Assembly (NCBI RefSeq): GCF_000417875.1
Contig: NW_006920869.1
Location: 1,481,759-1,545,758 of the forward strand
DNA: 64,000 bases
Reading direction: 5' to 3'
From: Pseudozyma flocculosa PF-1
Taxonomy: Eukaryota; Basidiomycota; Ustilaginomycetes; Ustilaginales; Ustilaginaceae
Below the pieces are notes generated by a model. It worked only from the letters and a program-made list of their open reading frames with translations. It was not told the DNA's origin and did no database searches. How positions within the stretch are numbered: position 1 is the first letter of the stretch; each line of letters starts with the position of its first letter. Of the stretch, positions 12,918 through 25,010 are shown one piece after another. The position numbers and the translations under genes are program-made.

Positions 12918-13765
12918 GGTCATCCGGGTCCGGGTCCGGATCCGCGACGCCTCCCACACGAGGCCGTCAGTCCCCTTTATTCCATGTCCCCAAAGCATAT
13001 CGCACAGCTACGGAAACCGTCGGCGAGCACGGCGGCTGATGATCCTCGACATTGAGGTCACGGAACCGCTCTCCCCTTTCTCAGAAAGACATCCCCCATG
13101 CAACCCCATCCCCCCCATCTTTCCCCCCGCGGCCGCATCATAGCATACCCATCCCTCTCTGCGGTCATCCCATCGCCCCCGTCGCCTTTCTCTTCGATCT
13201 TCTCTGCTGTTTTACTATTCTGTACTCGTACGCCCTTCCCGTGTCTGCCACCCCAATCAAGATCGCTTTGACGCTCTCGTCGGCTGAGGATGTCGCCGGG
13301 CGGCATGGCTGTATGTAGCCAGGTGGTGGCCGTGCCCGCTGAGCGGCTCTGCAGAGTCAGATTGCGCATTTCTCGCCAGGCAGGACAGCCTGGCTGAGAG
13401 CGGCTGCAGGGTTCTGGCTCGACGCGACGCGCTGGGCCCGCCAGGCCTGCGCACCTGCGGATGTGTGACCCGGGACCCGACCCCGATGGAAGACCTCGCA
13501 ACCCTTGCTCCACCACCATCATCGTCGTCAACACCATCCGCCAGGACAACCCCTCTTCGCCCTTAGACCGCCTACCCTCAACCTCTTCTCACCTTCACCT
13601 GCTGGTCGACGGCTGCTGGTCGGCGTCTCCTCCTCTCATCGACCACTCTGGCGCCATCCGAACCCGACCCGACTCCTTTCCGACTCGACACAGGATCGCG
13701 CCCAAACCTCGCGCCTATCCAGGACGAGTCTCGCGCGCGATCGATTCGACGATCCGAAGGCGACA
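12918..13765. other. Intergenic region between the transcription factor and the CENP-O-like gene
   Basis: No gene is seen. It should hold the 3' end of the upstream gene and the promoter and leader of the next one. An in-frame extension of the CENP-O-like frame reaches back to an ATG at 13505, but its low-complexity sequence does not look coding. Confidence 0.6.
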
Positions 13766-15616
13766 ATGTCTCAGGCTTCTCAGGCCTCTACATCTCGGCA
13801 ACCCGTCGAGGCCGTCGACCGACTGAAGCGGACCGTCGACGACCTCGACCGGCAGGTGCGGGACCTTCGCGCCCAGCTGGCAAAGGAACGCGATGCGCGG
13901 CGGAAAGCCAGCGAGCGGAGCCGACAGAAGCGCCGCGCCGCCTCTTCCGGCTCGCTGCAAGAGCTTGTCGCCGCCTGGACGGGTACGGATGCCGGCGACG
14001 ACGCGGTGCGCGACGAGGTCGAGGTCAAGAAGACGCTCGAAACCAGGCTGAGCCGCCTGGACGACGAGAGCCTCACTGCCCTCTTGACGCTCTCGACCTC
14101 GGCGCTCGTCAGGCTCATTTCTGGCGGTGAGACGACCGCTAGCGTTCTCGCCATCCCAACCTTGCTCGTGCCGTCCAAGAGCGTCGGGATAGAAGGGCTC
14201 GGCAGCGGCGGCGAGATTGACAGGAGGCTGGCCAAGGTGGAAGGCGGCGATGCGGCAACCAGAAAGAGGAAGCGGCCACCGCTCGGCATCCAGGTCGTCC
14301 GAGGCGGGCCGGATCAGGACGACGAGGACGAGCGGGATGTGCCCGGCTCCGATACGGTCGTAGAAGCGCGGCAACGCGCCAAGCAGGCCCTCTGGATGAA
14401 TGACTGGCTAGAAGGGCGGAAGGTGTTGAACCAGCGCCTCGTGAGTAGCCGGCGTCGTCCTGGCTGTCCGGCCGGCATCGCCCGCGCTGCGGCGTCCACA
14501 CTGACATCGTGTCGCTCCTTCCGTTCCTTCCGACCATCGCCTCTGCGGGACTGCAGTTGTCGCACCTGGCGGACTTCACCTACCTCGATATCAGCACGCT
14601 CACGCAACGGACCAAGCCGCCTTCCCGCGCCGAAGCCGAGACGGATACGACGATCCGCTCCGTCCACCTGACGGGCACGCTCTCTGACCTATGCGACCTC
14701 ACGCTGCGGTACGACGTGCACGAGCCCGCCTCTCCGTCGTCGTCGTCGTCGGTGGACGGCACGCTGGCGTCGTTGGCATCGCGATCGCCGCAGATGCGCA
14801 ACCTGTCGCTCGACATGCCGCCTGCGCTGCGCCACGCGCTGTCGGCCAACAACCACCTCGCCCGGACGCTGCGCCAGGCCAACCTGCCCGCCCTGATGCT
14901 GTCGCTGCGCACGCTGCTGCCCCTCGCGCGGCTGCGCCAGGCGCTCTACTCCAACCTCGCACAGAGGTACCCGCACCTCGTTCCCTCCTCTGCCCGCAAC
15001 GGCAAGCTATGGTCCCCGCCTCCACCAGTCGATGGCGGCGACGGCAGCGGCAAGAACAAGGACAAGATCAGGGTCCAGGATGCAGACGTCCTCGCCCGCC
15101 TGGTGGATCCGGGACGGGCGGAGCAGCTGGTCTTTACCAATGCCCGGTACGTGCTCCCTTCCCCCTCCCCCTCCCCCGCTCTGGAGCCTTGTCGATGAAG
15201 CCGTGGCTGTGCCACGAGACTGAACGTATCCCTTTTGCCCCCATCCGAATACGTGGACGTCCTCTCGACACGTCGCCCCGTCTGGCCGCAACAGCAAAGC
15301 CAGCTTGGAGCTCACGTTCGCAATCACGTTTACGCGGCACGGACACGCCTACCCGTCCATCTTGCTCGTCCCCTCTCTACCTGCCCCTCTCTCATCTTCA
15401 ACATCGACGCAGACCCAGACGCTCCTCGACTCGTTCGCGCAGCGGTTCCAGCACCTCCTCTCGTACCTCACCTCGCCGCAACGTCGTCGAGATGCCGCCG
15501 CCTCACTCGCCGCCAACAACGACAACGACCAAGAGGCGGCACAGCAGCAGCGAGTCGGCATCCAAGCTGCCATTGTCGCCGTCGTCGATGCCTTCTTTGC
15601 CATCGAATCGTCCTAG
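13766..15616 (+). CDS. CENP-O-like inner kinetochore protein (Mcm21/Mal2 family)
   Basis: The family belongs to the COMA/CCAN complex that links centromeric chromatin to the outer kinetochore. Exons 13766-14440, 14557-15146 and 15304-15616 give 525 residues. Introns are in phases 0 and 2, with GTGAGT and GTACGT donors. Residues about 20-60 form a basic coiled coil (DRLKRTVDDLDRQVRDLRAQ). An acidic/basic linker follows. The C-terminal half has the family pattern: a hydrophobic FTYLDIS segment, a SVHLTGTLSDL strand pair, and a late LELTFAITF strand with the YPSILLV segment, as in tandem RWD folds. Joining exon 3 restores this last strand, which supports the splice model. Identification is by remembered family pattern, not by a search. 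Confidence 0.7.
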
Positions 15617-15942
15617 CCCTGCGAGGGCCGAGGAGCGGGCGCGGCGGGTCCAAAGGACTGCAAGGACGGGCCGATCGCACGCAAGTCAGGACACGGTGAC
15701 GCCGGTGACAGGTCGGCTTTGTTTCGAAGGATAGAAATACAAAAGGCGCGCGCATCGGACACCCCCGTTTGCGCTACGCCACAGTGGGTCTGCCTGGATA
15801 GAGATGACAGCTGGAAACGCGGAAGGGGCGAAAGTGTAGTGCGAGAGCCAAAGCGAAAGGAGCGGCGCGCGACGTCCATCGGTGGTCCGTTGCGACTTGC
15901 GGGCGTGCTTCGTGGAATGGCAGTCGAAGTGTGAAGGTGACA

Positions 15943-16037
<95 letters not shown>

Positions 16038-16092
16038 GACGTTCAAGTCGAGCGGAGGCAGATTTGCTGCTGTTGGGAGGCGCGTCGGGTGT
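15617..16092. other. Region between two convergent gene ends
   Basis: This holds the 3' ends of the CENP-O-like gene (+) and the Gln-rich factor (-). Apart from a 9-bp minisatellite, nothing else is recognised. Confidence 0.6.
15936..16040. repeat. 9-bp minisatellite, GGTGACGGC, about 11.7 copies
   Basis: The unit GGTGACGGC is repeated head to tail across 105 bp, with one early variant (GGTGACAGC). Because the unit is a multiple of three it stays open in several frames (reading Gly-Asp-Gly or Thr-Ala-Val), but no gene model uses it. Confidence 0.95.
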
Positions 16093-19000
16093 CTAGGTGT
16101 AGGTGGGCGGCGTGCTGCGCTGCTGCGGCGCCTCGACGCGGTAGGCGTCCCACATGTTCGAGGCCGACGAAGTCGCCGGCGCGGCCGTCACCGAAGACGC
16201 TCCGAACTCTGCCGCGTTGTTGGAGGATCCGGCAGCCGAGCTGGGGTTCGGGTTCGGGTGCGGGTGCGAGCTCTGGAAGTGGTGCAGCGACGCGGGCGCG
16301 GGCACGTGGGGCAGGAACGGCTGCGATGCGGCGTAGCCCTGCTGCTGGTGCTGCTGCTGCTGTTGGTGGAGCTGCTGCTGTAGTTGCTGCAGCTGGTGCA
16401 TTCGGCTCGTTTCGTGCTGTTGGCGCACCTGCGGGTGCTGCTGATGCTGTTGCGGATGCTGATGCTGCTGGCCGGTCGCAGCGTTCGGCTGCCGCGAATC
16501 TGGCTGGAATTGATTGACGGAGCTATGTCGCGAATGCTGTTGCTGCTGCTGTTGCTGCTGGTGCTGCTGGTGCTGCTGGTGCTGCTGGTGCTGCTGGTGC
16601 TGCTGGTGCTGCTGGTGCTGCTGGTGCTGCTGGTGCTGCTGTTGCTGATGCTGGAGATAATCCTGCGAGACGTGCTGCTGCGGCAGCGGCGAAAGCTGCG
16701 GGGCCTGAGACGGCTGGAAATGACCAGGCTGCTGCTGGTGCATCAGGCGCTGCTGCTGCTGCGGTTGCTGTTGCTGGTGCTGTTGCTGGTGCGACAGCGG
16801 CTGGAACGCTGCGCCCTGGTGCTGCATGCGCTGCTGCTGCTGCGCGGGCTGTGGCGTGCCACTCGGGTGCGGGGTTGAGGTCGGGTCAAACACGACGCCT
16901 TCGACGTAGCCGGTCGCCTCTTGGTCGCCGCCGTGGCCATTGAAGGATGGGTAGCCGCCGCCATGGTTGGCCTGCTGCCCCTGGCCGGAAAAGTCCGGGA
17001 GTCCATAGATCTGGATGTGGGACGTGGTCGCAGAGTCCGGCATGTACGATGAGGGCCCCTCGATCTGCGATGGTGCCGGGCCGGAAAAGGGGACGCTGCC
17101 GACACCGCTGCTGCCGCTCATCGAGTGGCCATGCTGCATCGTGTAGCCGGACTGCCAGGCTGCCTGAGGGTGTTGCTGGGACGTCGCCTGCGGTTGGGCT
17201 CCTTGGGACAACCAGGCCTCCGCTCGAGCCTGCGCACCTTCCATCTGGTCGCTGCGCAGCTCCTCCTGGTTGCTCGATGGGTTGTAACCCGCGCCGAGAA
17301 AGTCAAACGTCGCTGCCGGATCCGCTAGAGTGCCGTGGTGATCGCTGCCGTCAGAGGCCAGCGCCGAAGGCGTCGCAAGTGGCGCGTTGCGCAGATGATC
17401 CTGAAGCGCACCGGTCAATCCAGCTGCGCTGATGGCGGCTTGGTGAGCGGGGGGTGGCATCGGCATCGACACTGGCAGGCCCAATGTCTCTGGCGAGAGC
17501 GATTGGTAAGGGTAATGCGCAGCCGCAGCCAGATGCCCAGGAGCAGCATCCAGGTTCCTGCCCCTCGACCCCGTCGGCGGCGAGCGTTGAGCGGCCAGCG
17601 TGCTCTCTACCGAGCCAGCGCGGCTGGTGCCGCGGCCAGAGTACGGCGACCCTTCGTCTTTGACCGAGTTTTGCGTCGACCGAGACCGCACGTCGCCCTT
17701 GAGGCTGTCCCGGCCAAAGATCTGGGTCGTCAGACCGTTGACTGTGTCGTACAGCGAGTCCTCCTCCGAGTCGGACGCCTCCTGGACGGTGCCATTGGCG
17801 GGGCTGGCCTTGGCTTCCTTGCCTTTGCCCCTGCCCTTGCCCTTGGAAGGCCCGCTTGGATCCAGGACCGCCAGGAGCGCGTCCGGAGCCTCCTTGCGCA
17901 CCTGCTTTGCGTTGATGCCCATCTGCTGGAACTGGGCCAGGATGCTGAACGAAGACCCCAGCACGCTCTCCAGGTTCGGATCGTCGAGGCTGAGCTCCCC
18001 GGCCGCCATGACGCGCATCAGCATTTCCAGCGGCCCCTGGAGGAGGTCGGCCAAGGCGTTGGCGGCGGAGAACCGCATCTTGAGGACGCCAGGGAGCTCG
18101 ACCGTCACGTGCATGGACCTGAGCGTCTTGACGTACGACGACACGAGCGAGAGCAGGAAAGGATTGAAGTGGGAGGCCGCATGAGCCCACGACTCGATGA
18201 TGGGCAGCCTGACCTCGGCGGACATCAGGACCGGGAGGGCGAACAGGCCCGCTTCGAGCGTCGGCAGGGCAAGCAACGACGGGCCAGGTATCTCTGTCGA
18301 AGTCGTCGGCTCCCAGGACACGAAGTCGTACACCTGCGGGATCGAAGGGCAGAGGACGGCCGACATGCCCAGGAACTTGCTCGTGTTTTGCGAGAACGAG
18401 TAGTTGAGAAGGAATGCGGGAAACAGCGGCTCGTCGTCTTGCCGACAGCAGATCGAGGGGGCCGACTTCCAGATCTGCCCGTCGGGACTGTAGACCTCGT
18501 TGGATCGCTTGCGAAAGTCCTTGATGATCTCGCGATAGTAGCCGTGGCCCACGAGCGAATGCAGCGCAAGGTTCTCCATTGTCGTGAAACGCGTAAAGAA
18601 GCGATGCAGGGCAAGGCCGCTTGGGTCGTTGTTGCGGAAAGCCGCGCTCGGTGCGCGCATCTCCTCCTGAAAGTCGGAACGCCACTCGTCGAAGGCGTCC
18701 TTGCATGCCGCCGAACGCTTCTCGGCGTATTTGCGATCTAACAGGACGCCTGGGCCCGGCCGCAGTTCCAGGAACTCCATCGTCATCTCGTAGAGCTGTG
18801 CACGCTTGAGGATCCAGAGGCACCGTCCGCGTTCCCTGGGCGTCAGAAACGTCGGGATCGGCTCGAGCTCCTTGATGACTTCCTTTGCCTCGATCCGCGG
18901 GATCTGTTTCTCGAGATGCTGCAGGCTGTTCCATTCCAAGCGGTCCTCGGCGAGGTCGAGAGCGGTCCGGGCCTGCTGCAGACCGATCCACAGCACGGCT

Positions 19001-20477
19001 CGCTCAATGGCGCGCTGGAAGATGTGGCGCGCGTGCGACTCATCATGGCCGAGACTGAGTGCCTTTTCGTGAGAGATGCGAAAGTACTTGAGCGCCTGAG
19101 TGTCTTGGTGGTAGCCCAGCTCGTAGGCGATGTTCATGGCGGTGATCAGGGCAGCTCGGGGATTGAGGTCCCGCGCAAACTGCAATAGGCCGTCGTCATC
19201 TTCTCGGCCGGAGACAAATGGCCGGCTGTCCACGACGAAGCCGTCGACGGGATTCAGCAGGTTGGTCGCGCAGCAGTGGAGGGCGAATATGGTGTCGGAC
19301 TCGCGGCTTGGCGAATGCAGCGATCGCCGCAGAAGAGCATCGACCGCTCTGCGAAGCGGCTTGCGGCACTTGGCGAGCTCGGGATAGTCGTCCAGGTGAG
19401 GAAGCGCGACGAGGAGGGCGGCCAGGAGCTTGAACACCTCCGAGGCCGTCCGGCAAGAGCGCAGAGAGCCCGTGCTCGAAATCGGAATCGAGAGCATCGG
19501 CGCGTAGTGGGAGTAGATGCCGGTATATCTGGATGGCGGGCGATGTCGATGAGTAACGCAGACAAAGCGCTCAGCTTTGGACCGACATCTCCCAGGGTCC
19601 GGGCTCCGAGCATGACCGGACTCACAGTGTAAAGAGCCGCGTCTCGAAGGGCTGCATTGCCACCTTGAGGTACTCGATGTCGTCGATCGGATCTGGAGGC
19701 ACGGCGCTCTGCCGTTGCATGATCGGAGCCGCAAGCCTGCCCGCACAGAGTGCAGAGGCGAGATGAGCGCGGCGGTCCGGCGACATTGGCTCCTGCACGT
19801 CGTACCAGTCGAGGAGGTACTCGACGGCTTCGGGCTTCATCTCCGGGCGTCGGCCCACGAGCCTGGCCAGCGTACCAGAGACGTTGAGAAAGCGCTCCGG
19901 GTACTCGCGGGGAGAGCGCTGCAGACCGGTCAGGTGCACACGCCGATAGAGAGGCTTGACGAGCGGCCGCGGCGTGATCCCTTGCGCCAGGATAATGGCC
20001 CGACTGTTGGTGAGGAAAGGGCAGAAGAGTGGAGAGCAGCGTTCAGCATTCTGAGCAGGGAAAGAATGCGAGCATCGGTGCGCCATTCAGCAGCAGAGGT
20101 ACTGACGGGTTGCCCGAGTACGGTCCCTCATCTGCCAGTGGGTCGGTTGCTCTCTGCCGCTTGTTGTTCGCAGCTCTGGCGTCGGAGCCGGAGGACGTCG
20201 AGGGCGAGGGACCTTCCGGGATTGGCAGAGCTGCGACGATCTGGCCCTCTGCGGTCTCGTAGGAGCAGTCGAGGCAGAGCGTCTTGCACCGGTGGCAGAT
20301 GTAGAGGGGAGCAGTGGCGTTGGCGTCGGTGGAGGGGTCGATGTGGATCTCGCGCGAGGGTTCGCACCTGGCCTTCAGCTTGCGGCATGCCAGGCAGGCT
20401 CGAGAGGCTTTGGGCCTCTTTGCACCCTTTGGCATGCGTGTGCTGACATTGGGTCGCGGCGGCGTCGCGGCGGACAT
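16093..20477 (-). CDS. Glutamine-rich Zn2Cys6 transcription factor
   Basis: Three exons on the minus strand (20477-20103, 20050-19626, 19528-16093) give about 1411 residues. Introns are 52 nt and 97 nt, in phases 0 and 2. The N-terminal zinc cluster uses Cys28, 31, 38, 61, 64 and 71, in the pattern CX2CX6CX22CX2CX6C; the 22-residue loop is far longer than usual. The middle part, from NAERCSPLF onward, has the helical fungal-specific transcription factor region, with conserved words such as LFALPVL. The last 500 residues are Gln/His/Pro/Ser-rich with long HQQ repeats, probably an activation domain. The chosen 52-nt intron restores the conserved NAERCSPLFCPFLTN segment. The regulon is unknown. 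The gene converges on the CENP-O-like gene. Confidence 0.88.
16340..16660 (-). repeat. Coding CTG/GTG triplet array (poly-Q and HQQ repeats)
   Basis: Read on the minus strand this encodes long glutamine runs and about ten copies of His-Gln-Gln from a 9-bp unit (CTGCTGGTG on the plus strand, about 16556-16636). It is part of the C-terminus of the Zn2Cys6 factor and is expected to vary in length between strains. Confidence 0.9.
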
Positions 20478-23006
20478 GGCCGCCGGTCTTCGAAGCGGCG
20501 CGGCGCGGCGCGGCTCCTAGCAATCTAGCTGGTCGATCGTGGGGCGATGTGGCGAAGGGTTGAGTGTACAAGGCGGGCGTCGTCAGCCTCCGTCGGAAGG
20601 GTCGAGTCGAGTAAGATCGAGCGACAATGGACGGTGAGGGCGGGTGGCGAGCAAGGTTGCCTCGGTGGAAGGCAGAGCCGGCGCGGTGACGGCACGGCGT
20701 GGGATGGCCGAGGGCACGCTGGAGCTGCCCAGCCGCGAAGGAAGGTCGGAGGGCTGAGGCGGCCAGGTAGGGCGACGACGGGCGGGCAGGGCTGGCAGCC
20801 GTGTAGGGCTGTTGGTGACGGCGATGAGGTGGTGGCGCTGATGGAGAGGAGCCAAAAGGGCACACGTACTTCCTAGCTGCTTGCTTGCTACTGTACGTTG
20901 GTTGGGCCTGGATCGGGAGGCCAAGGTTAGCGTTCCAGGGTACGATGGCGCCGCTGCGCTTGACGAGCAAGCAAGGGCCAGCCAGGCCAGGTAGACAGAG
21001 GGCGCGAGTAGAGTAGTCGAGGCGGGCAAAGGGCGGCCAGCGCCAGGCCGGCCTAACTCGGCGCGGCCCAGCCCAGCCCAGCGACGGGCGTGCGCACGAG
21101 CAGCCGCAACCTCGCCTCGTCCCCCGTGCTCGCTCGGCTCGACGCGCCCAAAAAAAGAAAGAAAGCAGCGGGCCTACTGTAGGCAAAATGGCCAGCCAGC
21201 CAGCGGGCCAGCCAGGCCAAGCCCAGCCCGGCCTCATCTGACAGGCTGGCCTCTGCGGCTCAGCGCGCTGCCTGCCATCAGCCTGCGCTCGTTGCCTCGA
21301 CGACGGCGGCGTTGTCGACCATCCGCAGTCCCCCCTCATTCAGCCGCTTGGCGTGAATGGCCCGGTACGGTATCCGGGGACCGTAGCAAGGCAACCCACC
21401 GGGAACACAGTCGTACATACATGTACATCTACATCCATTCACCACGCACAGCACAACGAGGCCAAGAGGATGGGACGAAGCCGGACGGCCCGGCGATCAC
21501 GATCACCGTGAGCACAGGATACAGCCCCTTTCCCTATTCCTTGATCTCTACCCTCGGAGAGCGGTATGCTGCTTTCCAGGGCAACTCGGAGCTCAGCAGA
21601 GGAGGCAGATTACCCCCTCGTACAGGACATCGTCTGCTGGGGCGTTGCCGTGACAATGAGGAAGCTTTTTAATGTCCGAGGAGGCCGGGCAACGTCCTTG
21701 GCCCAACTCTGTTACGGCCGCCGCCTGTCCGTCGAAGGCCTTGCCCTGTCCAGCTTGCCATCAAGTCGTCGGCGTGTGTGTCGAGCAAAGAGCCGCCGAG
21801 GGAGGGATACAGAGAGTGAGAACACAGACGAGCGGAGTCAACGGAGGAGCATCTAGGGTCGGGGGCTGGTCTGATGCTTGATCTTCGTTGCGGCTCGCAG
21901 CCACCAGCCACCAGCCACCTCAACCGCACCGCCCGCCTTGCGTTCTTTTTTGGCTCCCGTCGGATGCCAACCCACCAAACCCCGGCCGTGACATGACCGA
22001 CGACGGTGGACGGAGCTAAGCGTAGCGCAGCTTAGCGCGACCACGGCACAACCTCTTTCCCTCACTGCTGAGGAGACGTCCGGAAGCTGGCAGGACGAGA
22101 GCGTCATCTGGATTGACCTCGTCTTCTTCCTTCTGTTTCAAATCCAGAATCGTCCGGAGGAGGGCAAGGTGGGCCCCCAAAGTCCATGGGAGGGGTCGTC
22201 GCCCTTCCAATTCTCGGAACGGCCAAGCCGAAGCGCCGTACAACGTCCGGCCGGCCACGCAAAGAGGCTACATAGGATGCCTCGTTTGTCCATGCATGCA
22301 GGCAGGCCGCTGTGGCCACGCCAGGCCAGAGAAGAGAAGGGTAGAGCAGAGGCCGGCCGGCACATGGCAAAGGCAGGCATGACATGCGGGTCGACCGAAC
22401 GGGCCAGACGAAGAAGGCAGCAAAGCAAAGCAAGCAGCCTGGGCGTGCATCGCCGGACACCGCCTGCCGTGTCACGCTCCCGTCGCCCTCGTTCATCCAC
22501 CAGCATCTCTTTCGATGGAAGAAGAGGCCTAAGCTTGGACGAGCTTGACCCCTCCTGCGTGCCTGCCCTGACCCTCTCGCCAACAGAGAAAAGATCGTCT
22601 AGGACGACCACGCGAACAAGATGGCCGGCTGCCCGGCCGGCGCAGCACGACCCCATTACACTGCCGTCTTACCCGACCGACCCAACCTCAACTCAGCTCG
22701 CCTCGAGCGAGCCGAACACACCTGCGCCACGCACGTCTCTGCCGCACCATTCAGTGTTCCATGTAGCCTGGCTGTACGTGGATCCTCTCGTGGCGTACGG
22801 TATGGTACGGTAAGGTACCCGATACACGACCGCGGCTCGGCCATCCGCGGATTACGCTCCGGTGGTACATATACATAGTTGCCGCACCGAGGTGGGAGAC
22901 GGTCAGATGGTAAAGGCAAGACCGGCGAACGTATCAACTGATGGACCCAAGGCCCACAATCTTCATTTCTTCGACTCTTCTCGACCGACCAAAGCGCTTC
23001 GACGCT
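20478..23006. other. 2.5 kb non-coding region
   Basis: Frames of up to about 215 codons occur on both strands, but they are Arg/Pro/Ser-rich, overlap each other and show no conserved word or splice support. GCCTGGC/GCCAGGC words are dense at about 20990-21260. The left part should be the promoter of the Gln-rich factor, and the right edge the 3' end of SWD1. Confidence 0.55.
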
Positions 23007-25010
23007 TCACAGCCCCTCGAGGCTGGGCGGAATGACAAAGCGCGAGTCGCAGTCGTCGTCCTGGACAAAGTAGACGGCTTCCCGCTCCTCCCAAGTCCAC
23101 CCTGCATTCAGCGTCCGCCCATTGTCCGGCTCCGGCAGAGTCGCGGCTGCCGCCTCGGAGTGGCCGCCACCACCACTGCCCTCGTTCTCGTCGCGCCGGC
23201 CATGGCCATGGCCGTCTCCTGCCATGGCTGCTGATCCTGCCGTCGCCGCCGCCGCCGCTGCTGATTCCGCTGTCGGCGCAGTCGATGCTGCTGCCGCCTC
23301 GGACATGGTCGCGCCGTTGGCGCCTGCAGTCGGGACTGATGAAGAAGAAGGATGCATGTGCAAACCTCCGCCATCGGCGCTATCCACACCGGCGTCGGCG
23401 TCGGCATCGGCGGTGGCCGATTCCCGCCATCCGGTGTCGGTGCCCGCCACCAGTAGGGCCGGATGCAGTGGCAGCATGCCGAGGTCCAAGGTTCCGCCCG
23501 AGTTCAGGTCGGTCGCCGGACCAGTGACCGGACCTAGGCTGATCACGTTGACCAGCGCCTCTTCCTCGTCCTGCTTCCGCCTCGTCACCTCTTCCTCGTC
23601 CTCAAGGTCAAACTCGTCCTCCCTCTCGGCGTACTCGACGTTCTCTTCGAGCTCTTCGAAGCCGGGCGCGTAGGCCGACCAGATCTCCTCGGTGGCCGTG
23701 AACCAGATGTAGATGGCCCCGGTGTTGGAGACGCTCGCCAGCATCGGTCGCTCCGGGTGCCAGTCGACGTCGATCAGCGAGTCCTTGGGCCCTTCGAGGA
23801 TCTTGACCAGCGTGCCCGCCGACCGGTCCCAGATGTAGACGTTGTGCGCCGCCTTGTGCGCCGCCCCGCCAACGACGTAGTCCGAGTCTCCGCTGAAGCC
23901 GATCCCGTTCCAGGGCGTGCGATTGACGAGGTCCTGGTACTTGTGCAGCACCACTAGCTCCGTATCGACCTTCCGGCGCTTGGCAGCCAGAGCCGCGTCG
24001 CCATCATCACGGGCATCGACCGAGCGTAGTGACGTGACCACGTTGAGGATGCGCACGGCTCGGTCGTTGGTGTTGACGACGAGGTGCTTGCCGGACCGAT
24101 CGAATGCCAGCTCCTTGACGCCCGACGAGGTGCCAAGGACCTTGTGCTCCGACAGCAGCTCTGCGGTCGCGGCGTCAAAGATGAGCATGGCCCCCTTGGA
24201 TGTGCCAGCAAACACCTTGTCCGCCTGGGGCGAGAATCGGGCCGCTGTTATCCCGGGACCGCTGGCCTTGGCTGCAGTCGAAGCGCTGTCTGTCGTCAGC
24301 GTGCCCGTCCGCAGCGGTATCCGAGTGGGCCAGCAGCGCACATCTTCGTAAGTGATGTCCTCAGCCTTCGTCTCCCCTTCTCCCTCTGCATTCCCGCCGT
24401 CTTTCGCGCCGTTGACCTGATGCGGGCCGGTGTCGAGGTCCATCGGCTCGGCCTTGCGTACCCTTCTCTTGCGTCGCACCTTGATCTTCTCCCGCATATC
24501 GACCAGGAAGGCCTCCTGAGTCTCGAGCACGACGAGCAGCTTCCGGCTGTCCTCGGGCGAGAACTCGGCGCTGGCGACGGGCGCATCGAAGCGGAGGGTG
24601 CGCTTCCGATCGGCTCTGGGCGCACGAGCCGCCAACCAGGCGACGTCGTCGAGGTCGTTTGGCAAGCCGGACGGGCCGGCGCCAGACGGGCTCGAATCTT
24701 GCGCGAAGCACTTTTTCGCCAGGTCCCAGATGATGACGTTCCAGTCGGAAGAGGCGCTGGCGATGTAGCGGTTGCAGGAGCTCCAGGAGATCGAGGTGAT
24801 GGGCTTGACGTGACCCTCGAGGACGCGGAGCACTGAGCGGGTCTCGACGTCCCAGACGGTGATCTGCCCGTCGAGCTGGCCCACGGCGAGATACTGGCCC
24901 GAGAAGAGCGTCTTGCCCCGGTTGAAGCGGCAGAGCGTGGCGTCGGTGTTGCTGATCGTCGCCGAGACCGAGTCGGGGATGGGCTGGGTGAAGGGGTTAA
25001 GCGCGTTCAT
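23007..25010 (-). CDS. SWD1: COMPASS (Set1C) WD40 subunit Swd1 / RbBP5
   Basis: This is a core subunit of the histone H3 lysine 4 methyltransferase complex in the nucleus. It is one uninterrupted exon of 667 residues. The N-terminus (MNALNPF, then a degenerate phase and AVGQLDGQITVWD) and the first WD repeats (LEGHVKPITSISWS, YIASASSDWNVIIWDL) match the RbBP5/Swd1 family closely. Further repeats follow to about residue 450, including the long basic/acidic insertion near 185-215. After them come the acidic linker (EELEENVEYAEREDEFD) typical of the family, an Ala/Thr-rich region, and a short conserved end (WTWEEREAVYFVQDDD). The fungal homologues I know are shorter; the extra length is the low-complexity region near 540-640. 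Confidence 0.92.
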   Translation of the reverse strand: MNALNPFTQPIPDSVSATISNTDATLCRFNRGKTLFSGQYLAVGQLDGQITVWDVETRSVLRVLEGHVKPITSISWSSCNRYIASASSDWNVIIWDLAKKCFAQDSSPSGAGPSGLPNDLDDVAWLAARAPRADRKRTLRFDAPVASAEFSPEDSRKLLVVLETQEAFLVDMREKIKVRRKRRVRKAEPMDLDTGPHQVNGAKDGGNAEGEGETKAEDITYEDVRCWPTRIPLRTGTLTTDSASTAAKASGPGITAARFSPQADKVFAGTSKGAMLIFDAATAELLSEHKVLGTSSGVKELAFDRSGKHLVVNTNDRAVRILNVVTSLRSVDARDDGDAALAAKRRKVDTELVVLHKYQDLVNRTPWNGIGFSGDSDYVVGGAAHKAAHNVYIWDRSAGTLVKILEGPKDSLIDVDWHPERPMLASVSNTGAIYIWFTATEEIWSAYAPGFEELEENVEYAEREDEFDLEDEEEVTRRKQDEEEALVNVISLGPVTGPATDLNSGGTLDLGMLPLHPALLVAGTDTGWRESATADADADAGVDSADGGGLHMHPSSSSVPTAGANGATMSEAAAASTAPTAESAAAAAATAGSAAMAGDGHGHGRRDENEGSGGGGHSEAAAATLPEPDNGRTLNAGWTWEEREAVYFVQDDDCDSRFVIPPSLEGL

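Noticed and set aside
17351..18991. Second long minus-strand frame inside the Gln-rich factor
   Set aside because: It is an overlapping frame of a real exon, with Arg/Gly/Pro-rich nonsense translation.
22104..22813. Overlapping frames of 150-215 codons on both strands
   Set aside because: Biased Arg/Pro/Ser composition, mutual overlap, no conserved words and no splice logic.
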